Shown here: positions 17,474 to 26,318 of the stretch, piece after piece | Layout of the letters: every line of letters starts with the position of its first letter | How positions within the stretch are numbered: position 1 is the stretch's first letter | NCBI RefSeq assembly: GCF_900142965.1 | Contig: NZ_FRCQ01000004.1 | Span: forward strand, 186,001 to 250,000 | Direction of reading: 5' to 3' | DNA length: 64,000 nt | Origin: Rhizobacter sp. OV335 | Lineage (GTDB): Bacteria; Pseudomonadota; Gammaproteobacteria; Burkholderiales; Burkholderiaceae_C | Notes under the pieces: generated by a model | Databases searched by the model: none | Told to the model about the DNA's origin: nothing | Seen by the model: only the letters and a program-made list of their open reading frames with translations | Program-made: the position numbers and the translations under genes

Positions 17474-20400
17474 ATGAATGCAAAAGAACCGCTCGCCCTG
17501 AGCTTGTCGAAGGGCCGGGCTGAGCCTGTCGAAGCCCTCGTGCCAGGACAACAACCCTTCGACAGACGGGCCTTCGACAAGCTCAGTCCCTGCTCAGGGC
17601 GAACGGGGCTGGTGCTGGCAGCCTTGCTGGCCGCACTGACCCTCGCTGCCTGCGGCAAGGGCGAGGACGACACCCCCGCCACCGCCGACCAGGCCACGCT
17701 GACGGTCAGCCGCGTCGGCCAGGGCCAGGTGCAGTCCAGCCCCGGCGGCATCGACTGCGGCAGCGTCTGCGCGAAGACCTTCTCGGCCGGTGCGTCGGTG
17801 ACGCTGAGCGCCGAGCCGGCCAGCGGCTACGACTTCATCGGCTGGAGCGGCAGCGCGCTCGATTGCAAGGGCAACGGCGACTGCGCGGTGACGGTCGAGG
17901 CGTCGAAGGCAGTGACCGCCACCTTCAGCCAGCAAGCCGCCACCCGCTTCAACCTCGCGCTGACGATCGCCGGCAGCGGCAGCATCGCCGCCGACGTCGG
18001 CGGCCTGACCTGCGCCACCGCCAGCGATTGCATCGGCAACTACGCGGCCAACACCGCCGTCACGCTGACCGCGACGCCGGCCACCGGCTTCGCCTTCAGC
18101 GGCTGGAGCGGCAGCGGCCTCGCCTGCACCGGCAGCAGCTGCCAGGTGCAGATGAGCAGCGCCCGCTCGGTGACGGCCACCTTCACCGCGGTGCCGACCG
18201 CGAACTTCGCGCTCAACGTGATCCTGAGCGGCTCGGGCAGCGTCAGCTCGTCGCCGGCCGGCATCAGCTGCGGCACGGTCTGCAACAAGAGCTTCGCGCA
18301 GGGCAGCAGCGTCACGCTCACCGCCAGCGCCAGCAGCGGCTTCACGTTCAGCGGCTGGAGCGGTGCGGGCTGCACCGGCTCCGGCACCTGCAAGGTGACG
18401 ATGAGCAATGCGCAGGGCGTCACCGCGAGCTTCACGCCGACGCCCGTCGGCATGGCGGCCATCAACGTCAAGGTCGACGGCAGCGGCAGCGTGCTGTCGG
18501 CACCGTCGGGCATCAACTGCCCCGGCGACTGCAGCGAATCGCTGCCGATGGGCACGCAGGTCAAGCTGACCGCGCAAGCCGCCGCGAAGCAGCGCTTCAC
18601 CGGCTGGACCTCCGGCTGCACCGGCACCGACGCCACCTGCAACGTCACGCTGTCGAGCGCGACCTCGGTCAACGCAGCGTTCCAGGCCATCACGTACACG
18701 CTGACCGCGACCAAGACCGGCTCGGGCAGCATCACCTCGTCAACCGGCGGATTGAATTGCGGCGCGACCTGCGCGGTGAGCCTGGAGACCGGCGCCGCGA
18801 CCACGCTGACCGCGACGCCGGCCGACGGCTTCCAGTTCGCGTCCTGGGGCGGCGCCTGCGCGAGCAGCAAGGTCGCGACCTGCAGCCTGACGATGAGCGC
18901 GAACCAGGCGGTCAGCGCGAGCTTCACCGAGAAGCCGAAGTACACGCTGACGGTCGCGACCGCCGGCACCGGCAGCGGCACCGTGTCGATCGCGACGCCG
19001 ACCGGCCTCGCCTGCGGCGCGTCGTGCACGCAGAACTTCACGTCGGGCACCGTCGTGACGCTGAATGCCGCCGCCGGCAGCAGCGCCAACTTCAGCGGCT
19101 GGAGCGGCGCCTGCACCGGCACCGGCGCCTGCACGGTGACGATGTCGCAGGCAGCGTCGGTCACCGCGAGCTTCGCGTCGACCGCACCGGCCGACACCAC
19201 GCCGCCCACCGTCTCGAGCACGACGCCGGCCACCGGCGGCAGCTCGATCGGCATCGCGACCACCGTCTCGGTGAGCTTCTCGGAAGCCGTCAACTGCAGC
19301 ACCGTGACGAGCGCGAGCCTGGGTATCAGCGGCGTCAGCGGCACGGTCTCGTGCAGCGGTTCGACCGCGATCTTCACGCCGGCCGCGAGCCTGGCCTACT
19401 CGACGAGCTACACCGCGCAGGTCACGACCGCGGTGAAGGACACCGCCGGCAACGCGATGGCCGCCGCGAAATCGTGGGCCTTCACGACCGGCGCCGCGCC
19501 GGTCGCCGGCGGCGCGTTCAGCTTCATGGCCTACGGCGACAGCCGCTCGGGCAACGGCTGCGACGGCAACGTGGCGCACATGGCGCTGGTCAGCCGCATG
19601 GTGGCCGAGCCGGCGTCGTTCGTGTTCAACCTCGGCGACATGATCACCGGCTACGACAAGTCGACCAACTGGATCCAGCGTGGCGACTGCCCGAGCGATG
19701 CGTCGAAGGGCAGCTTCAAGGAAATCATCGCGCCGCTGCAGACCAAGACGCCGGCGGCGGGCCTGCCGGTCTTCTACTACCCGGTGGTCGGCAACCACGA
19801 CGACAACTTCGGCGACGGCTGGTACCCCGACAAGTTCGGCGACGGCTTCTGCAGCGTGTTCGACCCGAAGCAGCTGGTGCCGAACCACACGCAGAGCAAG
19901 GCGTACTTCAAGGACTGGACGACCTCGAGCATCAAGCACTACAGCGATGCCGAGTTCTACACCGGCGCCTGCGCGACCACGCGCAACGGCGTCTACCCGG
20001 ACTTCATGTACTACTCGTTCGACTACAAGAACACCCACTTCGTCGTGCTGCGGATCAACTCCGACTACTTCGACCTGATGGAGTGCTCGAGCAACTGCAC
20101 CGCGGCGAACGAAGGCAACTACGACGCCTACTACTACAAGCACCAGCTCGACTGGCTGCGCTACGACCTGGCGAAGGCGGTGGCCAACACCGCCATCCAG
20201 AACACCGTGGTGCTGATGCACGCGCCGGTGATCTCGTACTCCGACGGCCATGCGCCGGTGGCCTCGTGGCCGACGCTGGTCAAGGAGTTCAGCAAGTACA
20301 AGGTGAAGATGGTGATCTCGGGCCACAGCCACGTGTACGAGCGCTCGGTGCCGGTGTATGCCGACGATGCCAACCCGAACGGCGTGCGCGACGATGCCAA

Positions 20401-20584
20401 GGGCACTGTCTACGTGGTGACCGGCGGCGGCGGCTCGGCGCTGGCCGGCTTCAAGACGCTGGGGCCGCTGAATGCGAAGGCGACCGCGGCGCACCACTAC
20501 ATGAAGCTGGACGTGAACGGCAGCACGCTGACGGTGAAAACCATCGGCAAGGACGGCACCGTCCTCGACTCGTTCTCTCGATAA
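17474..20584 (+). CDS. Envelope protein with six InlB-like repeats, Big_5 domain and metallophosphoesterase
   Basis: 1036 residues if started at the ATG 17474. Residues 7-45 are a translation of the palindromic repeat, then LVLAALLAALTLAAC looks like a lipoprotein signal with its Cys at residue 60. Six InlB-like repeats (about 73-570) and an Ig-like Big_5 domain (about 572-672, TPPTVSSTTPATGG...) lead to a calcineurin-type phosphoesterase: GDSRSG, GDMITGYD, GNHDDNFGD, MHAP and GHSHVYER supply the metal ligands of purple-acid-phosphatase-like enzymes. It follows the beta-helix gene by 14 bases. Likely an extracytoplasmic phosphomonoesterase or phosphodiesterase. A start downstream of the repeat insert (GTG near 17612) would leave too short a signal. 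Confidence 0.82.
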   Translation: MNAKEPLALSLSKGRAEPVEALVPGQQPFDRRAFDKLSPCSGRTGLVLAALLAALTLAACGKGEDDTPATADQATLTVSRVGQGQVQSSPGGIDCGSVCAKTFSAGASVTLSAEPASGYDFIGWSGSALDCKGNGDCAVTVEASKAVTATFSQQAATRFNLALTIAGSGSIAADVGGLTCATASDCIGNYAANTAVTLTATPATGFAFSGWSGSGLACTGSSCQVQMSSARSVTATFTAVPTANFALNVILSGSGSVSSSPAGISCGTVCNKSFAQGSSVTLTASASSGFTFSGWSGAGCTGSGTCKVTMSNAQGVTASFTPTPVGMAAINVKVDGSGSVLSAPSGINCPGDCSESLPMGTQVKLTAQAAAKQRFTGWTSGCTGTDATCNVTLSSATSVNAAFQAITYTLTATKTGSGSITSSTGGLNCGATCAVSLETGAATTLTATPADGFQFASWGGACASSKVATCSLTMSANQAVSASFTEKPKYTLTVATAGTGSGTVSIATPTGLACGASCTQNFTSGTVVTLNAAAGSSANFSGWSGACTGTGACTVTMSQAASVTASFASTAPADTTPPTVSSTTPATGGSSIGIATTVSVSFSEAVNCSTVTSASLGISGVSGTVSCSGSTAIFTPAASLAYSTSYTAQVTTAVKDTAGNAMAAAKSWAFTTGAAPVAGGAFSFMAYGDSRSGNGCDGNVAHMALVSRMVAEPASFVFNLGDMITGYDKSTNWIQRGDCPSDASKGSFKEIIAPLQTKTPAAGLPVFYYPVVGNHDDNFGDGWYPDKFGDGFCSVFDPKQLVPNHTQSKAYFKDWTTSSIKHYSDAEFYTGACATTRNGVYPDFMYYSFDYKNTHFVVLRINSDYFDLMECSSNCTAANEGNYDAYYYKHQLDWLRYDLAKAVANTAIQNTVVLMHAPVISYSDGHAPVASWPTLVKEFSKYKVKMVISGHSHVYERSVPVYADDANPNGVRDDAKGTVYVVTGGGGSALAGFKTLGPLNAKATAAHHYMKLDVNGSTLTVKTIGKDGTVLDSFSR
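17489..17609. repeat. REP-like repeat cluster 2, inside the 5' end of a gene
   Basis: Copies at 17489-17516 and 17517-17537 face copies within 17555-17609. Unlike the other two clusters these lie inside the reading frame of the 17474 gene and are read as [15 protein letters not shown] and similar residues, just ahead of its signal peptide. Confidence 0.85.
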
Positions 20585-20703
20585 CTTGAAGGATGCGGCG
20601 GCCACCCTGAGTGAGGGGGTGGGCCGGCGCAGGGCCACGGCCTTGTCAGACAATCGGGACTCGCCCGGGTATCGCCCGGGCGCGGTCGTTTTCCGAGGTC
20701 TCC

Positions 20704-22404
20704 GTGGTCATCACCAGAATCCAGCAGTTCGCGGCAGCCGCCGCATTCGTCGTCGTCGGCCTGGCCGGGTGCAGCGGAGGCGGTGGCGGCAGTTCCAGTG
20801 ACGGCGGCAACGGCGGCGAGCCGAGCGGACCGCAGGTCACGCTGCAGGCACACGTCGACGGCTCCGGCAGCATCACCTCGGCGGTGGCCGGGCTGGGCTG
20901 CAGCAGCGACTGCAGCGTCTCGCTGACCCAGGGCACCAGCTTCGTGCTGAACGCCGTGCCGGGCACCGGCTACGTGTTCAGCGGCTGGGGCGGCGCCTGC
21001 AGCGGCACCGGGGGCTGCACCGTGACGATGAGCGCGGCCGCGACGGTGAGCGCGAGCTTCACGCCCGGCGGCAGCTCCACCGGCAAGAGCTGGTTCGTCG
21101 CCACCACCGGCAGCGACGGCGCGGCCGGCACGCTGGCGGCACCGTTCATGACCATCACGAAGGCCGTCGGTGTCGCGACCGCCGGCGACACCATCGAAGT
21201 GCGTGCCGGCAACTACACCGAGGCGGTGATCATCCGCACCGCCGGCACCTCGACGGCCCGCATCACGCTGCGCGGCTACACCGCCGACCTGCCCGCGCGC
21301 CCGGTGCTGCAGCGCGCCGGCACCGGCCCGACGATCTACTTCTACAACGACGCCTGCGATGAAGACACCGTCGGCACCGCCAGCGGCAATGTCGACTGCT
21401 TCGCCAGCTGGTGGACGGTGCAAGGCCTCGAGGTGCGCGGCAGCACGACCGGTGGCGACGACGGCAACGTGATCAAGATCGACACCGCGAAGGTGCGCAT
21501 CCAGGGCAACAAGCTGTGCTGCAGCGTCGCCGACATCGTCAAGCTGGTGCGCACCGCGAATGACGTGGAAGTGCTGGACAACGAGATCTTCCAGAGCGTC
21601 GGCACCGTGACCCCCGGCAGCAACGCGCAGGGCATCGACATCGTCGGCGCCAACAACACCCGCGTGGCCGGCAACTACGTGCACGACGTGCCCGACTTCG
21701 GCATGTACGCGAAGGGCAATGCGCGCAGCACGATCTTCGAGAACAACCTGCTGGTCAACATCGGCCGTGCCGACAACGGCCACGCGATCATGCTGGGCCA
21801 GGAGACCGATTCGGACCGGCTGGCCGACGGCCGCTACGAGAGCTACGACGGCATCGTGCGCAACAACGTCGTGGTGAACGCCACCTGGGCCTGCGTCGCG
21901 ACCTCGTCGTCGTCGAACGTGCGCATCTACAACAACAGCTGCTTCAACACGGCCACCGCCGGCCAGGGCTCGATCTTCCTGTCCAACGAATCGGAAGTGC
22001 AGCAGGCCGGCACCAACGTCGAGATCGTCAACAACATCATCTACGGCGCGGCGGGCCGGCCGGTGATCAAGGTCAACGATGATGCGCTGACCGACTTCGC
22101 GACGCTGCGCATCAGCGGCAACATCTACTGGACGAGCAACGGCGCGCCGACCTTCTCGCTGAAGGGCACGGACGTGCCGGCGGGGCAGTGGTCGACGCTG
22201 TACAACACCATCACCGGCCTCACCGATGCGAGCCGCGTGCTCGACCCTCAGTTCGCGACCACCGGCGGCGGCACCCCGTTGACGCTGAAGGCCACGAGCC
22301 CGGCCATCAACACCGGCGTGCCGACCGCGCTGGTGGCGAAGGATTTCCTCGCCACGGCGCGGCCGCAGGGCGGCAAGATCGATGTTGGCGCTTATGAATA
22401 CTGA
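20704..22404 (+). CDS. Lipoprotein with one InlB-like repeat and a beta-helix domain (paralogue of 14706)
   Basis: 566 residues from the GTG at 20704, chosen because GAGG (20695-20698) sits five bases upstream and it gives a proper lipoprotein signal (VITRIQQFAAAAAFVVVGLAGC). A Gly/Ser linker, a single InlB-like repeat (about 46-121) and the beta-helix domain (about 128-566) follow. Long stretches of the beta-helix are almost identical to the 14706 protein, including IKIDTAKVRIQGN and VKLVRTANDVEVLDNEI, at DNA level too. This shows a relatively recent duplication or gene conversion. It is the third gene of the plus-strand lipoprotein block and 119 bases after the second. Confidence 0.85.
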   Translation: MVITRIQQFAAAAAFVVVGLAGCSGGGGGSSSDGGNGGEPSGPQVTLQAHVDGSGSITSAVAGLGCSSDCSVSLTQGTSFVLNAVPGTGYVFSGWGGACSGTGGCTVTMSAAATVSASFTPGGSSTGKSWFVATTGSDGAAGTLAAPFMTITKAVGVATAGDTIEVRAGNYTEAVIIRTAGTSTARITLRGYTADLPARPVLQRAGTGPTIYFYNDACDEDTVGTASGNVDCFASWWTVQGLEVRGSTTGGDDGNVIKIDTAKVRIQGNKLCCSVADIVKLVRTANDVEVLDNEIFQSVGTVTPGSNAQGIDIVGANNTRVAGNYVHDVPDFGMYAKGNARSTIFENNLLVNIGRADNGHAIMLGQETDSDRLADGRYESYDGIVRNNVVVNATWACVATSSSSNVRIYNNSCFNTATAGQGSIFLSNESEVQQAGTNVEIVNNIIYGAAGRPVIKVNDDALTDFATLRISGNIYWTSNGAPTFSLKGTDVPAGQWSTLYNTITGLTDASRVLDPQFATTGGGTPLTLKATSPAINTGVPTALVAKDFLATARPQGGKIDVGAYEY

Positions 22405-22417
22405 TCGGAGCACGGTG

Positions 22418-23620
22418 ATGCATCGCTTCTTCCACATCACGCTGGCCGTCCTGGCGGCGATCGCGGCCTGCAGCGGCGGCGGTGGCGGCGAGTCGGCGGA
22501 AGCCGCGGCGCCGAGCGCGCCCGCCACCGGCGACGGCACGTCGTTCAGCTTCCTGGCCTATGGCGACAGCCGGGCCGGCGGCGGCTGCGACGGCAACGCG
22601 ACCCACATCAACCTGGTGAGCAAGATGGCGGCCGAGGCCAACACCGCCTTCGTCTTCAACACCGGCGACATGATCACCGGCTACGACAAGTCGACCAACT
22701 GGGTGCAGCGCGGCGATTGCGCGGCCGATGCCTCGAAGGGCAGCTTCAAGGAAATCATCGCGCCGCTGCAGAACAAGGCGCCGGCGGCGGGGCTGCCGGT
22801 GTACTACTTCCCGGTGGTGGGCAACCACGACGACAACTTCGGCGACGGCTGGTACCCCGACAAGTTCGGCAACGGTTTTTGCGACGTGTTCAGCCAGGCG
22901 ACGGTGCAGAAGCTGGTGCCGAACCACACGCAGTCCAAGGCCTACTTCCAGGACTGGACGCGCCCCGACATCCAGCACCTGACCGACAGCGCGTTCTATG
23001 CATCGGCCTGCGCGAAGGTTCGCGGCGTGTATGCGGAGTTCATGTACTACTCGTTCGACTACAAGAACACGCACTTCACGGTGATGCACCTGAATTCGGA
23101 CTACTACAACCTGATGGAGTGTTCGAACAACTGCACGGTGGCGAACGAGGGCAACTACGACTCGTACTACTACAAGCACCAGCTCGACTGGCTGCGCTGG
23201 GACCTGGCGAAGGCGGCGGCCAATCCGGCGATCAAGAACACCATCGTGCTGACGCATGCGCCGCTGGTGACCTATTCCGACGGCCACGCGGCGAACGCGT
23301 CATGGAACACGCTGCTGCAGGAGTTCAGCAAGTACAAGGTGAAGATGGTGATCTCGGGCCACAACCACGTGTACGAGCGCTCGGTGCCGGTGTATGCCGA
23401 CAGCGCGAACCCGGCCGGCGCACGCGACGACGCGAAGGGCACGGTCTATGTGATCACCGGTGGCGGCGGGTCCGACCTGGCGGGGTTCCGCGCGATCGGC
23501 TCGCTGAATGCGAAGGCCACCGCGACCTACCACTACCTGCGGCTCGACGTGAAGGACTCGACCATCACGGTCAAGGCGATCGGTGCCGACGGAAGCACTG
23601 TCGACAGCTTCACGCGCTGA
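22418..23620 (+). CDS. Metallophosphoesterase lipoprotein without repeats (paralogue of 17474)
   Basis: 400 residues from the ATG at 22418, with GGAG seven bases upstream; an upstream ATG at 22394 is inside the previous gene. The signal ends LAVLAAIAAC, followed by a Gly/Ala linker and, from about residue 41, the phosphoesterase domain with GDSRAGGG, GDMITGYD, GNHDDNFGD, THAP and GHNHVYER. It is very similar to the C-terminal domain of the 17474 protein but lacks all InlB repeats and the Big_5 domain. Expected to be a metal-dependent phosphatase on the periplasmic or outer face. Confidence 0.88.
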   Translation: MHRFFHITLAVLAAIAACSGGGGGESAEAAAPSAPATGDGTSFSFLAYGDSRAGGGCDGNATHINLVSKMAAEANTAFVFNTGDMITGYDKSTNWVQRGDCAADASKGSFKEIIAPLQNKAPAAGLPVYYFPVVGNHDDNFGDGWYPDKFGNGFCDVFSQATVQKLVPNHTQSKAYFQDWTRPDIQHLTDSAFYASACAKVRGVYAEFMYYSFDYKNTHFTVMHLNSDYYNLMECSNNCTVANEGNYDSYYYKHQLDWLRWDLAKAAANPAIKNTIVLTHAPLVTYSDGHAANASWNTLLQEFSKYKVKMVISGHNHVYERSVPVYADSANPAGARDDAKGTVYVITGGGGSDLAGFRAIGSLNAKATATYHYLRLDVKDSTITVKAIGADGSTVDSFTR

Positions 23621-23624
23621 CGTT

Positions 23625-23779
23625 CGTTCTTTCTTGTGTGTGCCGCGAGGAGGCGGGGTGCCCCTCTCCGGTCATGTCCCCCGCGAAACGCCTGCCTCGC
23701 GGCAGGCCTTCCGCTCCTCCTTTACTTCCCTCCGAGGGGCACCCCGCCTCCTCGCGGCGCCGCCGCTCTCTCACTTCCT
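23625..23779 (+). ncRNA. Structured element copy 1 (24-bp outer stem, conserved boxes, inner hairpin)
   Basis: In order: box CGTTCTTT (23625-23632), outer stem arm 23643-23666, conserved box GGTCATGTCCCCCGC (23670-23684), inner hairpin GCCTGCC-TCGC-GGCAGGC (23690-23707), a 25-base conserved box (23713-23737), outer stem arm 23734-23757 pairing perfectly over 24 bp, and box CACTTCCT (23772-23779). A second copy in the opposite orientation keeps all boxes but has different stem sequences. No credible protein is encoded. It may be a structured RNA, a small mobile repeat, or both. Confidence 0.6.
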
Positions 23780-23809
23780 GAGAAAAGACGATGCAGCCCT
23801 CTCTTTGGG

Positions 23810-23959
23810 AGGAAGTGCGCGGTGTGGGCGCGGGGAGCTGGGGGGCTCCTCGGAGGGAAGTAAAGGAGGAGCCCGTTGATGGCCGCCAGGCCAGCAACGG
23901 GCGGGGGACATGACCGCAGAGGAGCCCCCCAGCTCCCCGCGCCCCGAAGGCAAAGAACG
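23810..23959 (-). ncRNA. Structured element copy 2, opposite orientation
   Basis: Read on the minus strand: box CGTTCTTT (23952-23959), outer arm 23919-23943, conserved box GGTCATGTCCCCCGC (23901-23915), inner hairpin 23873-23900 (CCGTTG and TGGCC pairing with GGCCA and CAACGG around a GCCA loop), the 25-base conserved box (23848-23872), outer arm 23827-23851 pairing perfectly over 25 bp, then CACTTCCT (23810-23817). Spacing between parts matches copy 1, including the 3-base gap before the first conserved box. It ends just before the dctP stop, so it could also end that transcript. Confidence 0.6.
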
Positions 23960-23961
23960 AC

Positions 23962-24975
23962 TTACTTCCGCAGCCGCACAAGCTCAGCTTGCGTCTCCTG
24001 CCAGAGGTCCATGCCGATGCCGGCGCCGATCCCGGCGTTGACGCGCGTCAGCTTGTCGCGCATGCGGCCGGCTTCAGTGGGCGACAGCTCGTTGATCTGC
24101 ATGCCCTTGGACTTCAGGTCGGCCAGCGCCTTGCCCGCTTCCTCACGCGTGTCCTTGCGCTCGAAATCGCGGCTCGCCTTCGCAGCATCGGCCAACACCT
24201 TCTGCTCGTCCTTCGACAACCCGTCCCACCACTTCTTGCTCACCAGCACGATCCACGGGCTGTAGACGTGGTTGGTGATGCTGAGGTACTTCTGCACCTC
24301 GAAGAACTTGCTCGACAGGATGGTGTTGTACGGATTTTCCTGGCCATCGACGGTGTTCGTCTCCAGCGCGCTGAAGAGTTCGGAGAACGGCAACGGGACC
24401 GCGTTGGCGCCCAGCGTCTTGAAGCTGTCGAGGTAGACGTTGTTCTGCATCACGCGCAGCTTGACGCCGTTCAGGTCCTCCAGCTTCGTGATCGGCCGCT
24501 TGCTGTTGGTCAGGTTGCGGAAGCCGTTCTCCCAGTACGCCAGGCCGACCAGGCCCTTCTCGGTCAGCTTGGCATTCACCTTCTGGCCGATCGGGCCGTC
24601 CAGCACCGCGTCGGCTTCCTTCGCGTTGTTGAACAGGAAGGGCGTGTCCCACAGCGCCATCTCCTTCGTGATGCCGACCAGCGTCGCCGTGGAGCCGACC
24701 ATCATCTCCTGCGCGCCACCGATCAGCGCCTGCTGCATCTGCACGTCCGGGCCGAGCGCGGCGGCACCGATCGCGCGCACCTTCATCTTGCCGCCCGAGG
24801 CCTTCTCGACCTGCTCGGCGAAGAACTTCGCGGCGCGGCCCTGGTTGCTCTGCTCGTTCAGGCCGTAGCCGAAACGGATCAGGCGCGGCTTGATGTCCTG
24901 CGCAAAGCCGGCCAGCGGCAAGGCGAGGGTGGCGGCTGCGGCGGCGGCCACGAGCGTACGGCGAATCATGTTCAT
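23962..24975 (-). CDS. dctP: TRAP transporter solute-binding protein (DctP type)
   Basis: 337 residues with a Sec signal (MNMIRRTLVAAAAAATLALPLAGFAQ) and the DctP fold: FGYGLNEQSNQGRAAKFFAEQV at the N-terminus, the substrate-carboxylate-binding Arg region NGVKLRVMQNNVYLDSFKTLGANAVPLPFSELFSAL, and DGQENPYNTI. It captures an organic acid in the periplasm for the DctQM permease. Since gluconokinase and a GntR-like LacI regulator share the locus, gluconate or a related sugar acid is the likely ligand. It is the last gene of the operon, 47 bases after dctM. Confidence 0.93.
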   Translation of the reverse strand: MNMIRRTLVAAAAAATLALPLAGFAQDIKPRLIRFGYGLNEQSNQGRAAKFFAEQVEKASGGKMKVRAIGAAALGPDVQMQQALIGGAQEMMVGSTATLVGITKEMALWDTPFLFNNAKEADAVLDGPIGQKVNAKLTEKGLVGLAYWENGFRNLTNSKRPITKLEDLNGVKLRVMQNNVYLDSFKTLGANAVPLPFSELFSALETNTVDGQENPYNTILSSKFFEVQKYLSITNHVYSPWIVLVSKKWWDGLSKDEQKVLADAAKASRDFERKDTREEAGKALADLKSKGMQINELSPTEAGRMRDKLTRVNAGIGAGIGMDLWQETQAELVRLRK

Positions 24976-25022
24976 GCTTTGTCTCCTCAGGGGATGGAAG
25001 GGAAAGGGGAATCTCTGCGCCG

Positions 25023-26318
25023 TCAGCGCATCCAGTGCACCGGCGCGATCACGATCTGCGGGAACACGACGAACAGCGCCAGGATCAGCACGTAGACCAG
25101 CAGGAACGGGTTCACGCCCTTGATCACGCTGCCCATCGACAGCCGGCCCACGCCGGCCACCACGTTCAGCACCGTGCCCACCGGCGGCGTGATCAGCCCG
25201 ATCGCGCCGTTCAGGATGAACATCAGCCCGAAGTACACCGGGTCGATGCCGGCCTTCACCGCGATCGGCAGCATCACCGGGCCAAAGATCAGGATCGTCG
25301 GCGTCAGGTCGAGCGCGGTGCCGATCAGCACCAGCACGATCATCATCACCGCCATCAGCAGCCGCGGGCTCTCGACCAGCGGGCCGAGCCAGCTCGTCAG
25401 CACGCTCGGCAGATCGGCCAGCGTGATCATGTAGCTCGCGACCTGCGCGCCGGCGCACAGGAACATCACGATGGCCGTGGTCTTGGCCGCCCGCTCGAGC
25501 ACGCCGACGACCTCGGCAATGCGCATCTCGCGGTGCACGAACAAGGCCACCACCAGCGCATAGAAGGCCGCGACCACCGCGGCCTCGGTCGGCGTGAACA
25601 CGCCGCTCTTCATGCCGCCGATGATGATGATCGGCATCAGCATCGCCCAGAACGCGCGGGCCGTGGCCTTCAGCCGATCGCGCATCGGCAGCGGCGTGCC
25701 GCGCGGCAGCTCGATGCGGCGCAGCACCCACTTCCACGCGACGATCAACCCCGTGCCCATCAGCAGCCCCGGCACGATGCCGGAGATGAACAGCGCCGAG
25801 ATCGAGGTGTTGGTCGTCACGCCGTAGATCACGAACGGCATCGACGGCGGGATGATCGGCGCGATGATCCCGCCCGACGCGATCAGCCCGGCCGAGGTGG
25901 CCATCGGGTAGCCCTGCTGGCGCATCATCGGCAGCAGGATGGTGGCGAGCGCCGCGGTGTCGGCCAGCGCCGAGCCGCTCATGCTGGCCATCAGCACCGC
26001 CGCGCCGATCGCCACGTAGCCGAGCCCGCCGCGAATGTGGCCGACCCAGGCCTGCGCCATGTCGATGATGCGGCGGCTGATGCCACCGGAGTTCATCAGC
26101 TCGCCGGCCAGGATGAAGAAGGGCACGGCCAGCAGCGGGAAGCTGTCGACGCCGGCCACCAGGTTCTGCGCCAGCAGCTGGGTGTCCCAGAAGCCGAGCA
26201 CCCAGGCCATGCCGGCGCCGGTGAGCACCAGCGCGAGCGCCATGTTCATGCCGATGCCCATCAGCAGCAGCATGCCGGCCGAGAAGACGACGAAGGCGAG
26301 ACCTTCTGGCGACATCAT
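25023..26318 (-). CDS. dctM: TRAP transporter large permease (DctM)
   Basis: 431 residues with about 12 hydrophobic segments. Family marks include FPLLAVPFFILAGELMNSGGISRRIIDMA, MASMSGSALADTAALATILLPMM, SGGIIAPIIPPSMPFVIYG and a repeat-like second half LNGAIGLITPPVGTVLNV. It is the Na+-coupled transport subunit of the inner membrane. The ATG at 26316-26318 overlaps the dctQ stop as ATGA, which fixes the start and indicates coupled translation. Confidence 0.94.
   Translation of the reverse strand: MMSPEGLAFVVFSAGMLLLMGIGMNMALALVLTGAGMAWVLGFWDTQLLAQNLVAGVDSFPLLAVPFFILAGELMNSGGISRRIIDMAQAWVGHIRGGLGYVAIGAAVLMASMSGSALADTAALATILLPMMRQQGYPMATSAGLIASGGIIAPIIPPSMPFVIYGVTTNTSISALFISGIVPGLLMGTGLIVAWKWVLRRIELPRGTPLPMRDRLKATARAFWAMLMPIIIIGGMKSGVFTPTEAAVVAAFYALVVALFVHREMRIAEVVGVLERAAKTTAIVMFLCAGAQVASYMITLADLPSVLTSWLGPLVESPRLLMAVMMIVLVLIGTALDLTPTILIFGPVMLPIAVKAGIDPVYFGLMFILNGAIGLITPPVGTVLNVVAGVGRLSMGSVIKGVNPFLLVYVLILALFVVFPQIVIAPVHWMR

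Noticed and set aside
14610-17483. 957-codon open frame antisense to the beta-helix lipoprotein
   Set aside because: Composition of Val, Asp, Arg, His and Ala repeats mirrors the repeats of the true gene; no recognisable domain.
20497-22539. 680-codon open frame antisense to the second beta-helix gene
   Set aside because: Same type of shadow as the one opposite the first copy; its similarity to that shadow only reflects the duplication of the real genes.
23583-23981. Short open frames on both strands over the structured inverted elements
   Set aside because: Their residues (Arg/Gly/Ser/Pro) come from the hairpin DNA; the two element copies keep structure and boxes but not any reading frame.
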